Source of the DNA: an uncultured Flavobacteriaceae bacterium
GTDB taxonomy: Bacteria; Bacteroidota; Bacteroidia; Flavobacteriales; Flavobacteriaceae
Assembly: GCA_949372605.1 (NCBI GenBank)
Contig: CASIAE010000004.1
Location: 38,400 to 102,399, forward strand
Reading direction: 5' to 3'
Length of the DNA: 64,000 bases
The notes below the pieces were generated by a model that was not told where the DNA came from, searched no databases, and saw nothing but the letters and a program-made list of their open reading frames with translations. Made by a program: the position numbers and the translations under genes. Every line of letters begins with the position of its first letter. Within the stretch, counting starts at the first letter, position 1. Positions 62,750 through 64,000 of this stretch are shown one piece after another.

Positions 62750-64000
62750 ATGAATAAAATTTTCAATATTTATATTATTCTGATCATTGTGACAGTTTTA
62801 TGGTTTGTTTCATCATGTGAATTGATGCCCCATAAAACAACTTCAATTAAAACGCAGACAAAAAAACCCAACATACTTTTATTAATGTCCGATAATCAGT
62901 CTGCTGAACATTTGGGTTGCTATGGTGATACATCTATAAAAACACCCCATATCGACAAGCTGGCAAAAAATGGGTTAATTTTCAATAACGCCTTTTGTTC
63001 AGCTCCATCATGTTCACCTGCTAGGGCTTCAATGCTAACTGGTCAGGACATTTGGAGCTTGGGAGAGGCAGCCAATCTTTGGAGCAGTTTCCCCAGAGTT
63101 AAGGTTTACTCCAAATTGATGGAGGAATCGGGTTATCATGTTGGGATTGAAGGTAAAGGTTGGGGGCCCGGAGATGAGACTGTAACGGGTTGGGAGCAAA
63201 ATCCTGGGGGAGTGAGGTACTATACTTTTGAGGAATTCTTTAATGAAACAGAAAAAGGTCAACCCTGGATGTATTGGTACAGTAGCAGGGACCCACATCG
63301 ACCTTACAAAAAAGAAGGATGGAAAAGTTCGGGTATCCAGCTCGATTCGATATATGTTCCGCCCTACCTTCCCGACAATGAAGCGGTGAGGAAAGACATT
63401 GCCGATTATTACAATGAAATTCAAAGATTTGATGAAGAAGTAGGTTCTTACATAGCCTTACTTAAAGAAATGGGACAGGTTGAAAACACTATAATTATTG
63501 TTTGTAGTGATAATGGTTGGCAAATGCCAAGAGGTTTGGCCAATTTATACGATTTTGGCACCAAAATTCCATTGATCATTTCTTGGCCAAAATTTTTCCC
63601 GCCAGGACGAAAAGTGGATGACTTTATCAACATTAAGGATTTTGCTCCTACCCTACTGGATCTCGCAAATATTCCCATACCTGAAGAGATGAATGCCCAG
63701 AGTTTCGCCGATATACTCACTTCCAATAAACAGGGTATAATCGATCCGAAAAGAGATCATGTCATCATGGCAAGAGAACGGCATGCCTTTGTTAGAAGAG
63801 GAGGACTAGGTTATCCTGGCCGGGCAATCAGAACAACCGATTACCTCTATATCAAAAATTACGAACCCAATCGGTGGCCTGCCGGAGATCCTCCTTTGTA
63901 TGGAGATGTGGATGCCCATATGTTGCATTACGAGGCTCCAACAAAAATCTATATGTTAGAAAATAAAAACTCAAAGCAAGTTAAACCATTATTTGATTTA
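62750..64000 (+). CDS. S1-family sulfatase lipoprotein (3' end cut by window edge)
   Basis: The frame is open for 417 codons from ATG 62750 to the window edge. The lipobox is FVSSC (Cys23), metal site NILLLMSDNQS, formylglycine motif C88-S-P-A-R92 followed by ASMLTGQ, then DIWSLGEAANLWSSFP and a VVCSDNGWQMP block. The order and the LGEAAN block resemble the sulfatase at 8221-9831, so both may belong to the N-sulfoglucosamine-like branch. The end of the visible frame (KPLFDL) is the usual lead to the C-terminal subdomain. Confidence 0.93.
   Translation, partial: MNKIFNIYIILIIVTVLWFVSSCELMPHKTTSIKTQTKKPNILLLMSDNQSAEHLGCYGDTSIKTPHIDKLAKNGLIFNNAFCSAPSCSPARASMLTGQDIWSLGEAANLWSSFPRVKVYSKLMEESGYHVGIEGKGWGPGDETVTGWEQNPGGVRYYTFEEFFNETEKGQPWMYWYSSRDPHRPYKKEGWKSSGIQLDSIYVPPYLPDNEAVRKDIADYYNEIQRFDEEVGSYIALLKEMGQVENTIIIVCSDNGWQMPRGLANLYDFGTKIPLIISWPKFFPPGRKVDDFINIKDFAPTLLDLANIPIPEEMNAQSFADILTSNKQGIIDPKRDHVIMARERHAFVRRGGLGYPGRAIRTTDYLYIKNYEPNRWPAGDPPLYGDVDAHMLHYEAPTKIYMLENKNSKQVKPLFDL

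Overview
The window looks like a chromosomal segment of a marine, polysaccharide-degrading member of the Flavobacteriaceae (phylum Bacteroidota). The evidence is the strong A+T bias, a SusC/SusD pair behind an ECF sigma/FecR module, many Cys-type S1 sulfatases and secreted carbohydrate-active lipoproteins, DUF5916 and BspA-like proteins, and leaders of the TAATAATCAACATTATG type. No rRNA, tRNA, CRISPR array or intact transposase was seen.

Layout. (1) 1-9831, mostly minus strand: a partial GH28 enzyme, small lipoproteins, a GreA/B-like protein, a frameshifted PHP-domain lipoprotein, a sulfatase-GH78 rhamnosidase fusion broken by several indels, and a second sulfatase. This is the degradative arm for a sulfated, rhamnose-containing glycan, and it resembles ulvan loci. 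(2) 10704-16976, plus strand: a PQQ dehydrogenase with an inserted cytochrome c domain, an Asp-box (sialidase-fold) hydrolase, a DHDPS/NanA-family aldolase and a sodium:solute symporter. (3) 17436-21534, minus strand: an NRAMP-fold transporter without the metal-binding motifs, a NagB-like isomerase, a VOC protein and a beta-propeller glycosidase. (4) 21941-30501: ECF sigma (frameshifted), FecR, SusC with STN domain, SusD and a CE1-like esterase. (5) 30776-42905: mixed enzymes (MBL hydrolase, toroid-like enzyme, esterase, Crp/Fnr regulator with desaturase, methyltransferase, sulfatase, glutathione peroxidase, alpha/beta hydrolase). (6) 43000-46900 and 52400-58300: accessory, decaying DNA with gene fragments, a lone S74 chaperone tail, BspA-like proteins and several families of short dispersed repeats. 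(7) 46901-52385: SelO, a DUF5916 outer-membrane protein and a CBM9-like lipoprotein. (8) 53522-64000: a GH140-like enzyme, a large BspA-like lipoprotein whose tandem repeats are riddled with indels, a ThuA-like protein and a partial sulfatase.

How it works together: SusC/D imports oligosaccharides. STN, FecR and the ECF sigma factor would sense that import and switch on the locus. Sulfatases, GH78, GH28, GH140-like, propeller enzymes and esterases trim the glycan, and the aldolase, symporter and NagB-like enzyme would handle monomers or acidic sugars. The exact substrate cannot be read from sequence.

The least explained features are short intergenic repeats. One (called FR1/FR3 here) keeps a conserved reading frame ending in KINLFSFWGYAGEMGI-stop. 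Another (FR2) lies just 3' of genes, always in the same orientation relative to them, and its antisense strand encodes an acidic tail like LEIPELTEEDMPVI-stop. Single-base frameshifts occur in at least five otherwise well-preserved genes, so either decay or consensus errors in the assembly must be considered.
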